Source of the DNA: Histoplasma ohiense
Taxonomy: Eukaryota; Ascomycota; Eurotiomycetes; Onygenales; Ajellomycetaceae
Assembly: GCA_017607445.1 (NCBI GenBank)
Contig: JAEVHH010000002.1
Coordinates: 1,364,001 to 1,428,000, forward strand
Direction of reading: 5' to 3'
DNA length: 64,000 bases
Of the stretch, positions 21,682-32,354 are shown in pieces (within the stretch, counting starts at the first letter, position 1; every line of letters begins with the position of its first letter). The position numbers were made by a program, and so were the translations under genes. Under the pieces are notes generated by a model. The model was given only the letters and a program-made list of their open reading frames with translations, did not search any database and was not told the origin of the DNA.

Positions 21682-23612
21682 ATGCTACGTTCAAGGGCCC
21701 CACTACGGGGGGATGATGCCCCGTCGGAATCTTCGAATTCCACTTCTCCGGAGCGTGCGGCGGAAGATGATACTGATTTTTTCATGCATCTGGCGAATGA
21801 CTCGGAGTCCTCAGTGGGAATGGGCATCTTTCGAGATCTCAATGTCAATATTAACCCCGACGCTGTTCTCCCACCTATCTCCCGCCTACCTCCCGAGCTC
21901 CTAATTTCCATATTCACAAAACTCAACTCTCCCTCGGATATGCTAAGATGCATGCAGGTGTCTCGGACCTGGGCAATCAATTGTGTGGGAATACTGTGGC
22001 ATAGACCCTCTTGTAACACTTGGGATAACCTGGAAAGGGTGGTAAGGGCGTTTACAGAACCAAACAGCTATTTTCATTACCACGACCTCGTGAAACGACT
22101 AAACCTGTCCGCCCTGAATAAAAAGATCTCCGACGGATCAGTGGTTCCCTTCTCGCGTTGCAAACGAATTGAGCGCCTGACTTTGACTAATTGCTCCATG
22201 CTTACGGACAATGGGGTGTCGGATCTTGTGGATGGGAATAAACATCTCCAGGCTTTAGATGTCTCAGATCTCAAGTCTCTGACGGACCATACTTTGTTTG
22301 TAGTCGCAAGGAACTGCCTGAGACTTCAGGGATTGAACATTTCCGGCTGCATCAAGGTGACAGATGAATCGCTTATCTCCATTGCAGAGAATTGTCGTCA
22401 AATTAAGAGGGTATGTTTTCTCTCCATACGAGATGAACTTCCTGGTACTTTGCTAACGGCAAATAGTTGAAATTAAACGGGGTTGCTCAAGCCACTGATC
22501 GGTCAATACAATCATTTGCTGCGAACTGCCCATCCATATTGGAAATCGACCTTCAGGGGTGCAGGTTAATAACCAGTTCGTCCGTCACCGCTCTTCTATC
22601 TACCCTTCGGAACCTTCGAGAATTAAGATTGGCCCATTGTACCGAGATTGACAACAACGCTTTTGTCGACCTTCCCGATGAGCTAGTATTCGACAGCCTT
22701 CGGATCTTGGATCTGACTGCATGCGAAAACATTGGGGATGCAGCTGTGCAAAAAATCATTAACTCCGCACCGAGGTTGAGAAACTTAGTTTTAGCAAAAT
22801 GTAGATTCATCACTGATCATTCAGTGTATTCTATTTGCAAACTAGGGAAGAACATCCATTACATCCATCTAGGCCACTGCTCCAACATTACTGATACTGC
22901 GGTAATTCAGCTGATCAAATCATGCAACCGTATCCGGTATATTGATTTGGCATGCTGCAATAGATTGACAGACAACAGTGTCCAGCAATTGGCTACTCTT
23001 CCGAAACTGAGACGGATAGGTCTTGTGAAGTGTCAGGCAATTACGGATCGCAGTATATTGGCCCTAGCAAAGTCTAAAGTGTCCCAGCATTCTTCAGGGA
23101 CTAGCTGTCTGGAACGAGTACATCTTAGCTACTGCGTCCATTTGACAATGGAAGTATGTTGATGGTTTTAACCTTATCTAGTTTTGTTCTCTCCGTTTCT
23201 CCTTTCCTGCAATGACTGAGAATAAATGTTAATCGAAACTTCTATTTAGGGAATTCATTCGTTGCTTAACAGTTGCCCACGGCTCACTCATCTGAGTCTT
23301 ACTGGCATCCAAGCATTCCTTCGAGAAGAATTGATAGCGTTTTGCCGCGAAGCTCCCCCTGAATTCACCCAGCAGCAACGCGATGTTTTCTGTGTGTTCA
23401 GCGGCGAAGGAGTCAGCGCTTTGCGTGATTTCCTTAATCGTACGATGGTTCCTTATCGCCTAGAGACCGAAGATGGAACGATGTATGACGATTCTGATGA
23501 GTTAGACGAAGCGGAGGGCCAAATGACGGGCCTTATGCATGCCGCCGTCATTAATGATGAGGATGACAGTGAGATAATGGATGGAGGAACCCCGGCTGCC
23601 CCTCTCGGATGA
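21682..23612 (+). CDS. grrA: SCF F-box/LRR protein GrrA (Grr1 homologue)
   Basis: Three exons, 21682-22410, 22467-23153 and 23250-23612, joined at phase 0 to give 592 aa. The start is the ATG at 21682; the frame opens earlier only at TTG. An acidic/Ser-rich N-terminus precedes an F-box at about 64-110 (LPPISRLPPELLISIFTKL...VSRTWAINCVGILWHRP). From about 140 to 470 there are roughly a dozen amino-acid-cysteine-type leucine-rich repeats with the C-x-x-ITD signature (LTNCSMLTDNGV, ISGCIKVTDESL, LGHCSNITDTAV, LVKCQAITDRSI). An acidic C-terminal tail ends the protein. It is the substrate receptor of an SCF ubiquitin ligase. In yeast Grr1 governs glucose sensing and G1 cyclin turnover; in Aspergillus GrrA is needed for ascospore formation. 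Length and domain order match that family throughout. The gene symbol rests on this match. Confidence 0.93.
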
Positions 23613-25090
23613 GAATCAACGACTCTAGTCATATTTCTTTCCCACCGTCATTCTGCCATTCGACACCCAGTATATTAAGGTCATCACCTTAATAAACACC
23701 AGCTCGATATTGCAAATGTCGCTACTGGTTCATAAATGAACATTAATGCCGCTGCCATCCCGCAGTTGTTTAACCCTAGTCATCAGTTAAAGATGGCGAG
23801 CCCGGTTGAGAGATGGATGCCAGCGTATTGCGCACAGAATATATCGACATATAGAGCTGAAACCCGCAAACGATGAGACACAATCTAACGAGACTATTTT
23901 TTAACATGGTGCATAGCATTGTCCATAAGAACAACATGCCCCCTTGTGCACAAAAGGGGAGATTAAAAGCGATGGCTGGAGCATCTCTTATATCTCATAA
24001 AATGGTATTTCTTCAGACCGTTACACACGTTTCATGCTGCAATTCATTCCCCATTCATCAACCTCCAAATTTCAAACGATAAAGAAAGACAGGGCCATCA
24101 ATGAAGCTCTGCCCCTTGTTTTTGAATCATCTATTTCCCTCTTCATTTATCTCTATTATTACTACATGGCTATGATTATATGTTGCTTCGCTTTTCGTTC
24201 TTCCTGTTACTGCTTTTTATTTTTTGTTGATCATACAGACTGGTTCTCGAGGATTTGGTTGAGATTACAACGAGAAAGAATCAGCGACCCTTGCTTGAAG
24301 TCAATAGTGTAGAACAAGCGTCTACAGGCTTTCGTTTTATTATGACGCTTATTTATCTCTTTTGCCTCCTTTTGCCTTCTAGTTTTCATCTCAATTTGCC
24401 CTTGCCTGCTTTTCAGTTTGCTAGACGAGATAGTTCTGCCTTCCTCTTGCTTTTGTATTTTCTTTTCACAACTATTTTCCGCCTAGGGTTATTTATTTTT
24501 CTTCTTACGATATCTTTTCTTGGAGAGATGGAGGACGTAATTACGAATAAAGCCCTTCCGTAAAATTAAGTTACGATTTGAATGTAAATAACCTATATTA
24601 GAAGATGAGAAAGCAGAGAAGATGAAAGCATGACATGATTAATATGGCTGTATCACTTGCGGTTCTGTATTTCTTCGTTCTCTATGCTTCCCAGTTTAGA
24701 TAGCATTGTGATAATCACAATGACTTCGGTTGAATGAAACCAAATAGATCATTATGCGCTTCATCTTATTCCCCTCGCGACCTATTTATTCTGTCATCTT
24801 TCGAAAAGAGAGCACGGGAAAGAAAGAACGAAGTGAAGTGAATAGAGGACATGCTGGCGTATGATATAGGTGCTGGCTCGCTGAAAATCGTCACCGACAG
24901 ATAGTCTTCTCTGTATATTGTCGTTGCAGGCAAGAAAAGGTTGAAAGGAGGATAAAAAAAAAGGATCACGTCAGTAATACAGGCACGCATACAGCGTACA
25001 TTCAGCCATCACAACTATCATTATTTATCCTCTACGTGCTCAAGGTAGTCCTGGTTTTGGGTTTTCACCCTTCGCTTCGAATTGTGATTG
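23613..25090. other. Convergent intergenic region, grrA to TPR gene
   Basis: About 1.5 kb, A/T-rich, between two 3' ends. Small frames at 23.9-24.6 kb (Phe/Leu/Ser-rich) look like 3' UTR sequence read by chance. I see no gene, repeat family or RNA. Confidence 0.5.
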
Positions 25091-26935
25091 CTAGACCCCA
25101 TTGTCATTTCCGGGTGACTGTTCATTCGTCCCGGCTGCGGAAGAACCAACACCAACATAGCGACGACGACTGCGCGCTATGTCCCCCGTTTCAGTAATTG
25201 GTAGGAAATTCAAAATACTGCCAAAGATCCGTGGACGAAGGCGCGGATTTGGAGAATTGTTTTGGAAAACGCTAGCAGCGGAGATGGAACATGAAGTTGA
25301 TGATGGCGTTGATGATGGCGTCGATGGCGCCGTTTCGCTTATCCTATTACTTGACCCTTCAGGAACCGAATAGAAGGTTTCATGGGACACGGAAGTTTCA
25401 ACGGAAGGAATGGTAATGTGTGAGTGTGTATCGCTCCTGTTTCGCTCTTCACAGAACATGGTCTCATTTCCATGGTTGTTTTGTTCCGTGGTGTTGCTGT
25501 CATAATCTCTATCAGCGGCATTGGTCGTGATCGAGCTGGGGTTAGGGGTGGGCAGTTGGGTAGCTGTGGTATTCTTGTTAACATCATGATTATTTTCATT
25601 ACAGGCATTGTCCACTGATGGGTTTGAAATCCGCAGTAGTCCCCGCTGCATCAAGCTTGGGCATGGCTGGGGAGGTGCAGGAAATACGGAGGAGGGCATC
25701 TGATCTACCCCTGAAAGTCGGGTCTGTGAGAAAGAACCCCTTTCTGGCCTAGAAAATGGAGATAATCGTGATGGAAATGACTCCTCAGCCTGTGTATTTG
25801 CCTGCCCTTGTTGTATATGTGGCGACGAGGTTTGCCATCCACCTTTTCTACATACTCTATTTTGCCCAGTCACAAAGTGAGGGTCAGCTCCATGCCCTCT
25901 TCTCCTTAGAGTTGGTGGTGGGAGAGAGAACGTATTTACGAGCGCGGCCCGTTCACAGGAGCTTTGCTCTCTGCTGGAAGATAGAGTTGGTGAGGAGGGA
26001 ATTCGTTTGCGCGGGATAACAGATGGAAATCGTGATATCCCAGTAGTGTTAGCTTTACACTGTGGCCCTTGGGGTTTAGAATTTGCTGTTGATTGTCCTC
26101 TGGAGACTGGGATTTTAAGAACGACCTTGGTTCCACCTCCTTGCATGTCTGAAAACCCAACATAAGCAAACTTCCGGTGCTTGTGGCAAGAACGCTTTCG
26201 AATAGTTAGTGGACGTGGGATCAATGACAGAGCCCCCTTCAATCTAGATCCGCCCTTCTTTAAGAACATCTCGTCCAATTTAAAGCAATCCTTATGCGGT
26301 CCAAGAAACAAGTTAAGGTGGCCACGCCGTAGCTTTGATTCGAGATCGTCCACTCCACACAATGCACTTTGCATTTTATAGCGGCGTTTGGCAACGTTGG
26401 CATTCCACACGACATCATCCTTCACAAGAACGAAATCCAGACTATAGTCATCGAATAATGTAACCTGGGAAAACATCTTAAAGGTTGACGAACACTTCCT
26501 GAAAGTAATCATAGATTCGCAATACTCTCTCAGTAGGAAATGACAGACCCCCTTACTAAACCATGATATTGTGAATTCACGATCCTCGTTGATACTAAGT
26601 TCGTATGCGTCCAATGCTCGACGGAGATCGCCCACTGAGGCCCAGAGGGAGCCGATGTTGAACCACACAGGTGCGCGGGAGAGAAGGGAGGAACCGCGCC
26701 GAAGGACGTCAGTGTGCTCCTCGAGGGATTCAACGTACTGTGAGTGTCGGGCATATAGGACCGCCGCAGCTAGGGAGTAAACAGCTTCTTTGAGGTCGAT
26801 CTGCGGACTACGGTACTTCGAAATCTCGCTATTAAGCATGCGCGGAGAGGGGAGGTGACCAGTCAGATAACGAGGCCTTGGATGAAGCGTCCCCATTCTG
26901 ACGTTTGATTCAAGGGGGCCTCTCAAAAGGGCCAT
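25091..26935 (-). CDS. TPR protein resembling p67phox/NoxR N-terminus
   Basis: Single exon, 614 aa from the ATG at 26935; the longer frame to 27022 starts only at TTG. Residues about 50-200 are a TPR-like block: AVYSLAAAVLYARHSQYVE, VWFNIGSLWASVGDLRRALD, ISWFSKGVCHFLLREYCESM. It then continues into a region where NoxR/p67phox proteins have their fourth TPR and Rac-contact segment (FDDYSLDFVLVKDDVVWNAN). Spacing and key residues follow the fungal NADPH-oxidase activator NoxR, but identity is low and I see no PB1 or SH3 domain. The C-terminal 350 residues are Ser/Pro/Asn-rich and disordered. It may be a divergent NoxR paralogue that regulates something else. The homology call is my own reading and needs a profile search. 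Confidence 0.75.
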   Translation of the reverse strand: MALLRGPLESNVRMGTLHPRPRYLTGHLPSPRMLNSEISKYRSPQIDLKEAVYSLAAAVLYARHSQYVESLEEHTDVLRRGSSLLSRAPVWFNIGSLWASVGDLRRALDAYELSINEDREFTISWFSKGVCHFLLREYCESMITFRKCSSTFKMFSQVTLFDDYSLDFVLVKDDVVWNANVAKRRYKMQSALCGVDDLESKLRRGHLNLFLGPHKDCFKLDEMFLKKGGSRLKGALSLIPRPLTIRKRSCHKHRKFAYVGFSDMQGGGTKVVLKIPVSRGQSTANSKPQGPQCKANTTGISRFPSVIPRKRIPSSPTLSSSREQSSCERAALVNTFSLPPPTLRRRGHGADPHFVTGQNRVCRKGGWQTSSPHIQQGQANTQAEESFPSRLSPFSRPERGSFSQTRLSGVDQMPSSVFPAPPQPCPSLMQRGLLRISNPSVDNACNENNHDVNKNTTATQLPTPNPSSITTNAADRDYDSNTTEQNNHGNETMFCEERNRSDTHSHITIPSVETSVSHETFYSVPEGSSNRISETAPSTPSSTPSSTSCSISAASVFQNNSPNPRLRPRIFGSILNFLPITETGDIARSRRRYVGVGSSAAGTNEQSPGNDNGV

Positions 26936-28117
26936 AACAGACTTCGAGATATACAAATGACATGAACAGGCGAGATGTAAGAAGCCAAAAGAAAAAGGCA
27001 GCCGCCTCAGGAAGTGAAGCAAGCTGAGGTGACGGGGTGTGGAAAGGAAAAAGTTGTGTTAAACCTCATTCTTGCTCTTGGCGCTAAACTGGGTTGATAT
27101 GATCAATTACAACATTAGAGTGAATATGATAAAGAAGATTGGGATTCTTCTCCGTATAAATTCTTCGCGAAATTGGCTTCATGCATGAACACATAGTTGT
27201 TCTTATGAAATCCTGTGAGAAATAGGGATTTTTCCAGCTGTGACAATGTGCCATCTTGGTGACGAGTTTTTAGAATAAATCCGTCGGTATTAATTCACTG
27301 AATAACTCCTAAAGAGGAGTGAAGGAAACACATGTATTTCCATGCTTTATTGCTGCAATGAATAATTTGAAAGGGATATCTTGAAGATATCTCAACCGCG
27401 ATCAACGAATAAAGGAGATGATGGGACAGCTTCAATCGGGTCTAGCCAGTACAGAACCGTCACCGCCGGATATCTTAAGACTGACATAAATGAGAAATAC
27501 GGATAAAGACCGCAGGCTTCATGTCTTCGACTACCCAAAAGGCAAGCACGTACTAACGGGGCTTTCATTGATATAAAACAAGTTATGAAAGGAATTGATT
27601 CGGTGTCTTCGGGGAATATCCTTGTCGCATTTTGCCTAAATATGAGGCTTCCGCAAATATTTTTAATACATTGATCAAAGTAGCTGTTAACGTCCCAAGC
27701 ATCACAAAACTTGGTTCGTTATTGTGGGAGCTTACTCGTAGTTAGCACTCTCCCCCGGCGACGGAAATCTCTGTAGAGCAGGAAGGTTGAAATAAACATT
27801 TCGAGTCCGCTTGGTGGTGGCTTGGCATCAAGTAAAATCCAGTTGAACTGGGTAAATGGAGAGTATATGAATTCCTTCGAGTCAGTCCTTCATTCCTTAA
27901 CCGAATAATACACAAAAAGAAAGGGAAACTAAACTGATTAGAAACTGATTAACTAGAACTGGGGAGCTATGTAAACAAGAGTGGCATGATCGAAAATGGA
28001 AGCCAACAGTTCATATATCAAACACCAGACCCGTAATGACAACCAAATGGGACGGAAAAAAAAAAAAAAAAACAGAGATAGAAAGAAAAATGTTCTTCTC
28101 AGCAAAAAGCGATGGTA
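26936..28117. other. Intergenic between two minus-strand genes
   Basis: About 1.2 kb: promoter of the TPR gene and 3' flank of the protease gene. A/T-rich with an A17 run at 28056-28072. Short frames are not credible. Confidence 0.5.
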
Positions 28118-31096
28118 TCATTGGATGGTGAAGCTATGGCTGGCCTCGACAAGGCCATCCGCTGCTTTAGAAATAGCAATCCAGCTAGGTGCATATAGCC
28201 GCACTTCATCCAGTGCCGGTATCACACCTAGCTGGTTACCGTCACTCCACATACAGATGGCCTTTCCGCTCAATACGTTTTGGGGGGCGTCGTGCTTCTC
28301 ATCATCGTCGTCGTCGTCGTCCGACTCGTCAGCGCTCTCATGCCAGTTTATATCGACGACCCAAGTATTTTCCCACGTTCGACTCCAGAGTCTGATTTCC
28401 GCAACTCCCTGGCGGGAAGTGGGGGGCATACGGTGGTCTACTGCAGAACCTGAAACCTGGAAATTCGCGACTGCCCTGTCAAATTTGAGCTTGCAGGCTC
28501 GTGTGTTCCGGCCGGAAATTTCGATGCGTGCTTTGTTTTTGCCTACTGTTTTCGTTATGTTGTAGGTTATCCATTTGTCAGGGACGATTTCAGTGTCCCT
28601 TTCACGGCCTTGGCCGAGAACGTTTGGAGAGAGCCCGCTCCAGGAACATCTTTCCAATTTACCAAAAGGGATCGTTTTGTCGCAGGTTATATTTTGGCCT
28701 GCTGCACTTGGTATAGAGTTGATTGCATCCGTAAGATATGGTTGAATGCCGGTGAGCGATACCGTATTCGAACCGTTGTCCAGGTCGACTTCCTGGATGA
28801 AGAACGTCTTTAAACGGTTGGCAGGCGAGAAGGGAAAGGCCACCAAATTATAAATTAGAGTACCAATAAATACGAGGAACAAGAATGTTGGGATGTGGTA
28901 TGTGAATCGATGGATCAGGGGGAATAAAGGTATGCATAGAAGAGTTGTAAAAACAGCACATGCCAGGTAGACGACGAAGGTAGAGACTCCGTCCGAACCA
29001 ACCTGGCACATGGAGGCGGTCAAAAAAAGAGCAAGCTGGCCGACAAGAATGAGGACGATAGGAGCTAGAAGCAAGAGCTGTAACACCCATGTCCACCTGG
29101 GCAACGTCCAGCTCCATGACTGTTCATGCTCGAAAGTGCCTCCTTTGTTGATATCTTCTCGCTCATCTGTCTCTTCTGCTGCACCACCAGGGCCACTAGT
29201 TCGATAATTTGCAAACGTGGTTCGTTGGCCACGAAGCAGGGAGGTAGATTCTGTGGGGTCGGTATCTTCCCCTGCAGCTCTGGGAAATTCAGCAGTACTG
29301 GGACTAGCATCAGATCGTAGCTCGTCCGCGGAAGAAGTTAGTAACCTGCTGCTGAGGCTGCTTGGGCGCCGTCCTGTGGTCTGGCGGGCAAAATCCCCTT
29401 TTCGCGGAAGAGCGAAGAGTTCCAGGTAAGAAATCCAAGTCGCGAGAAACGCGCCAGCAAAGTAAAATAATAGAAAATATCCAGCAGCAATGCCCTTTTG
29501 GTTTGCGTAAACCGTGTTAATGACAAGCATGATCCACGTTGCGATGAATATCCATGTGTAACTATATGCCCTGTGAAGAGCTGAAGGTCTGAAAAAGTCG
29601 GCAGCACATGCTAGAAACCAAGCCAGGAATATCCACGCAGAGAACATCATGCTCCACACTGAAAATTGGCTGGAATGCACGATATATGGATTGACTTTCT
29701 CAAGCAAATACGCTAAACATATGGGAATAGTAGTGGCAATGACCAAGATGATAGGGGTGCGAGAAAAGCCACGAAGACCACGTAAGGAGACCTGGTCGCC
29801 GGTTCCTTCCAAAGACTTAGACATCGAAAACAAGTACATCCGGTCTGTTTTAGATAAGATGACACTTGTTACGAAGATTACCAACGGGGCAATGACCAGA
29901 AGAGCTACTGAAATTGCAAACAGAGTATGGAGGCGAAAAACAGCGAAGGAGGCTCCAAACATATCAAACCAAACACCAAGGGTGCCAGCACCGCTGTTCA
30001 CTTTGTTTTGGTCCTTTGATTTGCCATCGAAATCCATTCCTGTGTATGAAACGAGACCTTCAGTGGTTCCTATGGAAGCAGAAAGCATGTGCCACAAGGA
30101 ATCAATACTTGTGTGTCGTGTGTCATCTTGGTCTGTGTGGTATCGGCTTCTGGGGGCTATGAAGGCCAAATCAAGTCCTCGAAGTCCTAGGATACCATTA
30201 AACACGACATAGTCAGTCTGACTACGAAGCAGGCCCATTTTAAAGCCATCAGCAGCAAGCACAGAACCAAACGGGTGCTTAGTGTTCCCGTAAAATCGTG
30301 TAACCTCTGTGTCTGTGGTTCGAAAAAGAGCAGCTCGGCCGCCAGCCCCTGCACCCTCAAGGTTCAAGAACGTATGCGTAAAGTTTGAAAGTGGATGCTG
30401 GCTAAATACGTGGGCTCCGTTCAAGTAATCTTCTTCCCCGTTATTGAAGAGCAAAACGAGACCTTTACGGGGGTTGTTTCCAGGAGTCGTGAAGTATCTG
30501 AGGAGCTGCAGCAAACTCACAACGCCTATTCCATCATCAGTGGCGCCATATCCGGTTGAAACGCTGTCGTAATGAGCGTTCACGAGAACACCTCCTTTCC
30601 CCTTTGGTTTCCCATTCGAGCGCTCCCACCAGTTCTCCAAGCCATCTTCGCTCCCTCGTATATAAACTATGATATTCGTGCTTTCAAAATATACTCCCAC
30701 AACTGAGGTCTTACCAACTCCGCCGTTAGAATATGTTAAGTTAGAACGATTATCGTCAAAAACGAAAACTTCCGGCAAGTTGTCATTAGCGGAAGAACGT
30801 TGTCCGGCCTCAACCGTAGGGCGAATGATCGAATTGATTCTGCTTAGAAGCCATTCGTGAACTTCGTCATTCCGCCGGCTATTATAAGGATGAAAACCTC
30901 CAGTTAAGTGCTGAAGATCTCTCCAAGCTTCTGTAAGATTCACGCCCTTGGGATTCGTTTCTGGAGCGGAAGGAACGACAAGGTTTATGACGAGGATTGG
31001 AATAAGTAATGCGAGATACACGATTGTTGTGATACATGTTACCGGCCAGGGTGTGAAGGCAATGGGATTGAACCGCTGAGCCCTGGAGCTGGCCAT
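28118..31096 (-). CDS. pff1: Vacuolar membrane M28 protease (Pff1 type)
   Basis: Single exon, 992 aa from the ATG at 31096 (MASSRAQRFNPIAFTPWPVT). The frame runs on upstream to 31261 but only from a GTG, so I reject that extension. One N-terminal helix (about 20-42) precedes a lumenal M28 peptidase domain. Its metal ligands are visible: NAHYDS (His175), ATDDGIG (Asp187/188), NNGEEDYLNGA with the catalytic and ligand Glu pair (about 221-222), and LNLEGAG (about 248). A cluster of about eight hydrophobic helices then crosses the membrane (about 385-800, with a hydrophilic loop near 615-690), and a lumenal C-terminal domain ends the protein. This is the Pff1/YBR074W architecture of a multispanning vacuolar zinc protease. 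Potential N-glycosylation sites (NLT, NFT, NIT) fit a lumenal domain. An acidic DDDDDDDE run sits near the end, encoded by a GTC repeat at about 28303-28320. Confidence 0.93.
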   Translation of the reverse strand: MASSRAQRFNPIAFTPWPVTCITTIVYLALLIPILVINLVVPSAPETNPKGVNLTEAWRDLQHLTGGFHPYNSRRNDEVHEWLLSRINSIIRPTVEAGQRSSANDNLPEVFVFDDNRSNLTYSNGGVGKTSVVGVYFESTNIIVYIRGSEDGLENWWERSNGKPKGKGGVLVNAHYDSVSTGYGATDDGIGVVSLLQLLRYFTTPGNNPRKGLVLLFNNGEEDYLNGAHVFSQHPLSNFTHTFLNLEGAGAGGRAALFRTTDTEVTRFYGNTKHPFGSVLAADGFKMGLLRSQTDYVVFNGILGLRGLDLAFIAPRSRYHTDQDDTRHTSIDSLWHMLSASIGTTEGLVSYTGMDFDGKSKDQNKVNSGAGTLGVWFDMFGASFAVFRLHTLFAISVALLVIAPLVIFVTSVILSKTDRMYLFSMSKSLEGTGDQVSLRGLRGFSRTPIILVIATTIPICLAYLLEKVNPYIVHSSQFSVWSMMFSAWIFLAWFLACAADFFRPSALHRAYSYTWIFIATWIMLVINTVYANQKGIAAGYFLLFYFAGAFLATWISYLELFALPRKGDFARQTTGRRPSSLSSRLLTSSADELRSDASPSTAEFPRAAGEDTDPTESTSLLRGQRTTFANYRTSGPGGAAEETDEREDINKGGTFEHEQSWSWTLPRWTWVLQLLLLAPIVLILVGQLALFLTASMCQVGSDGVSTFVVYLACAVFTTLLCIPLFPLIHRFTYHIPTFLFLVFIGTLIYNLVAFPFSPANRLKTFFIQEVDLDNGSNTVSLTGIQPYLTDAINSIPSAAGQNITCDKTIPFGKLERCSWSGLSPNVLGQGRERDTEIVPDKWITYNITKTVGKNKARIEISGRNTRACKLKFDRAVANFQVSGSAVDHRMPPTSRQGVAEIRLWSRTWENTWVVDINWHESADESDDDDDDDEKHDAPQNVLSGKAICMWSDGNQLGVIPALDEVRLYAPSWIAISKAADGLVEASHSFTIQ

Positions 31097-31499
31097 GATG
31101 AGACAGATATGACCTGGGAAGCCGGCTCCGTCAAGGCGTGGGTGTCCCCGTCGCGATAACGGAAGAGAGGGTAAACAAGGCGGATGGAGGCGGCAGTAAT
31201 TATCTAGCCGCCAAGGCTTTGTTGAGGGGGGCCTATGCTGATACGTGGTACTGGTACCCACGACTTGGGGCCTACTCTTACAATTTCTAAGATCCTATTG
31301 AAGATTGATTGACTAGTAGTACTATATGTCTTGTGAAGGTGTGTGCTGGTGCTGGCTTATATAGTATGGAAGAAAGGTAACACCAGCTAAGTACTAGAAT
31401 ATGGTAATTCTCGCCTCTCAACGAAGGTCGATGTCATCAAATACATTCTAGCTACTTTCATACAAGCTATCACCTACATTTAGCTCTAAACTGGTTTTT
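31097..31499. other. Short intergenic region
   Basis: About 400 bp: promoter of the Pff1-type gene and 3' flank of med10 (both on minus). Nothing distinctive. Confidence 0.5.
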
Positions 31500-32354
31500 T
31501 TAACTGCTGGCACTTCCGCCAGTAACTCTCAGCACCCTCTCAACCTCCCCTTTACACTCGGGCATCGCGTTCGCCATCTCCCTCGCGAGAATGTCCCGGA
31601 AACTGGCAAAGGCCTGCACCTTTCCTTTCAAGTCCTGGTTGCCACGTTGTACAAGTTCGACAAATTCTCGCGTGTAAATATCCGGGTTGCGTGCTGCGTC
31701 GACATAGTCTATGATTTCTGGGGGAAGTTGAACGGATTGGAGGGGCGGGTCAGGATCATTTATGCGTAGGGATGTTTGGGATGGGGAAGCCGAGGGGTCC
31801 GGGCGGGAATGCTCTGAGAGGGTTGATAGGGAGAGGGTCAAGGATTTTCTAGTATTGTCACTCGAGTTAATATATCGCGGGTTTTCAAAAGTGGAACGAT
31901 GATGCAGAGTGTGTAAGGCGTCTTTTCCCTTGTCTTTCTCTCTTCCCGTGGGTTTGATTGTTGCTTCGTTTTATGAACCAACAGGCATGGCGCGTAACCA
32001 TGGTGGCTCAACCATGATGACACTGCTTTTAATTCCCAACAGGTAGACGTGTTTATATGGGATAAGGAAACCACAAGTACCAAAGGGGTGCAAAATAGCT
32101 CACATTTTTCGCACAAGTTCTTGTTGTGTTTCGGACCCCAGATATCCATGGACAGCGGATTGGATTTCGAATAGATGTTGTATCACATCTTTCAGATCAT
32201 CTGGACCCCAATAAAAGGCAATTAGCGACATATTCAAGCGAAAAAATACAGCGCTTATTTCGTCAAAGGCAGACAAATGGCGGACGGAAAGGTATCGCAT
32301 CTACCACCACCGCCAGTACATACTGTCAATCACGCTCAACGTTACTGGCGCCAT
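31500..32354 (-). CDS. med10: Mediator complex subunit 10
   Basis: Three exons, 32354-32324, 32200-32104 and 31848-31500, give 158 aa. The first exon encodes only MAPVTLSVID plus one base. The second gives DLKDVIQHLFEIQSAVHGYL and GSETQQELVRK. The third gives LTLSLSTLSEH, VQLPPEIIDYVDAARNPDIY, TREFVELVQRGNQDLKGKVQ and AFASFRDILAREM. The NPDIYTREFVE block is the hallmark of Med10/Nut2, an essential subunit of the middle module of the RNA polymerase II Mediator. Donors are GTATGT and GTGAGC, acceptors TCCAG and ACTAG, and all phases agree. The second intron is about 255 nt, longer than its neighbours. Length matches the family (about 150-160 aa in fungi). Confidence 0.93.

Noticed and set aside
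31097..31261. 55-codon N-terminal extension of the Pff1-type protease
   Set aside because: Begins with GTG only; the ATG at 31096 gives the family's usual N-terminus.
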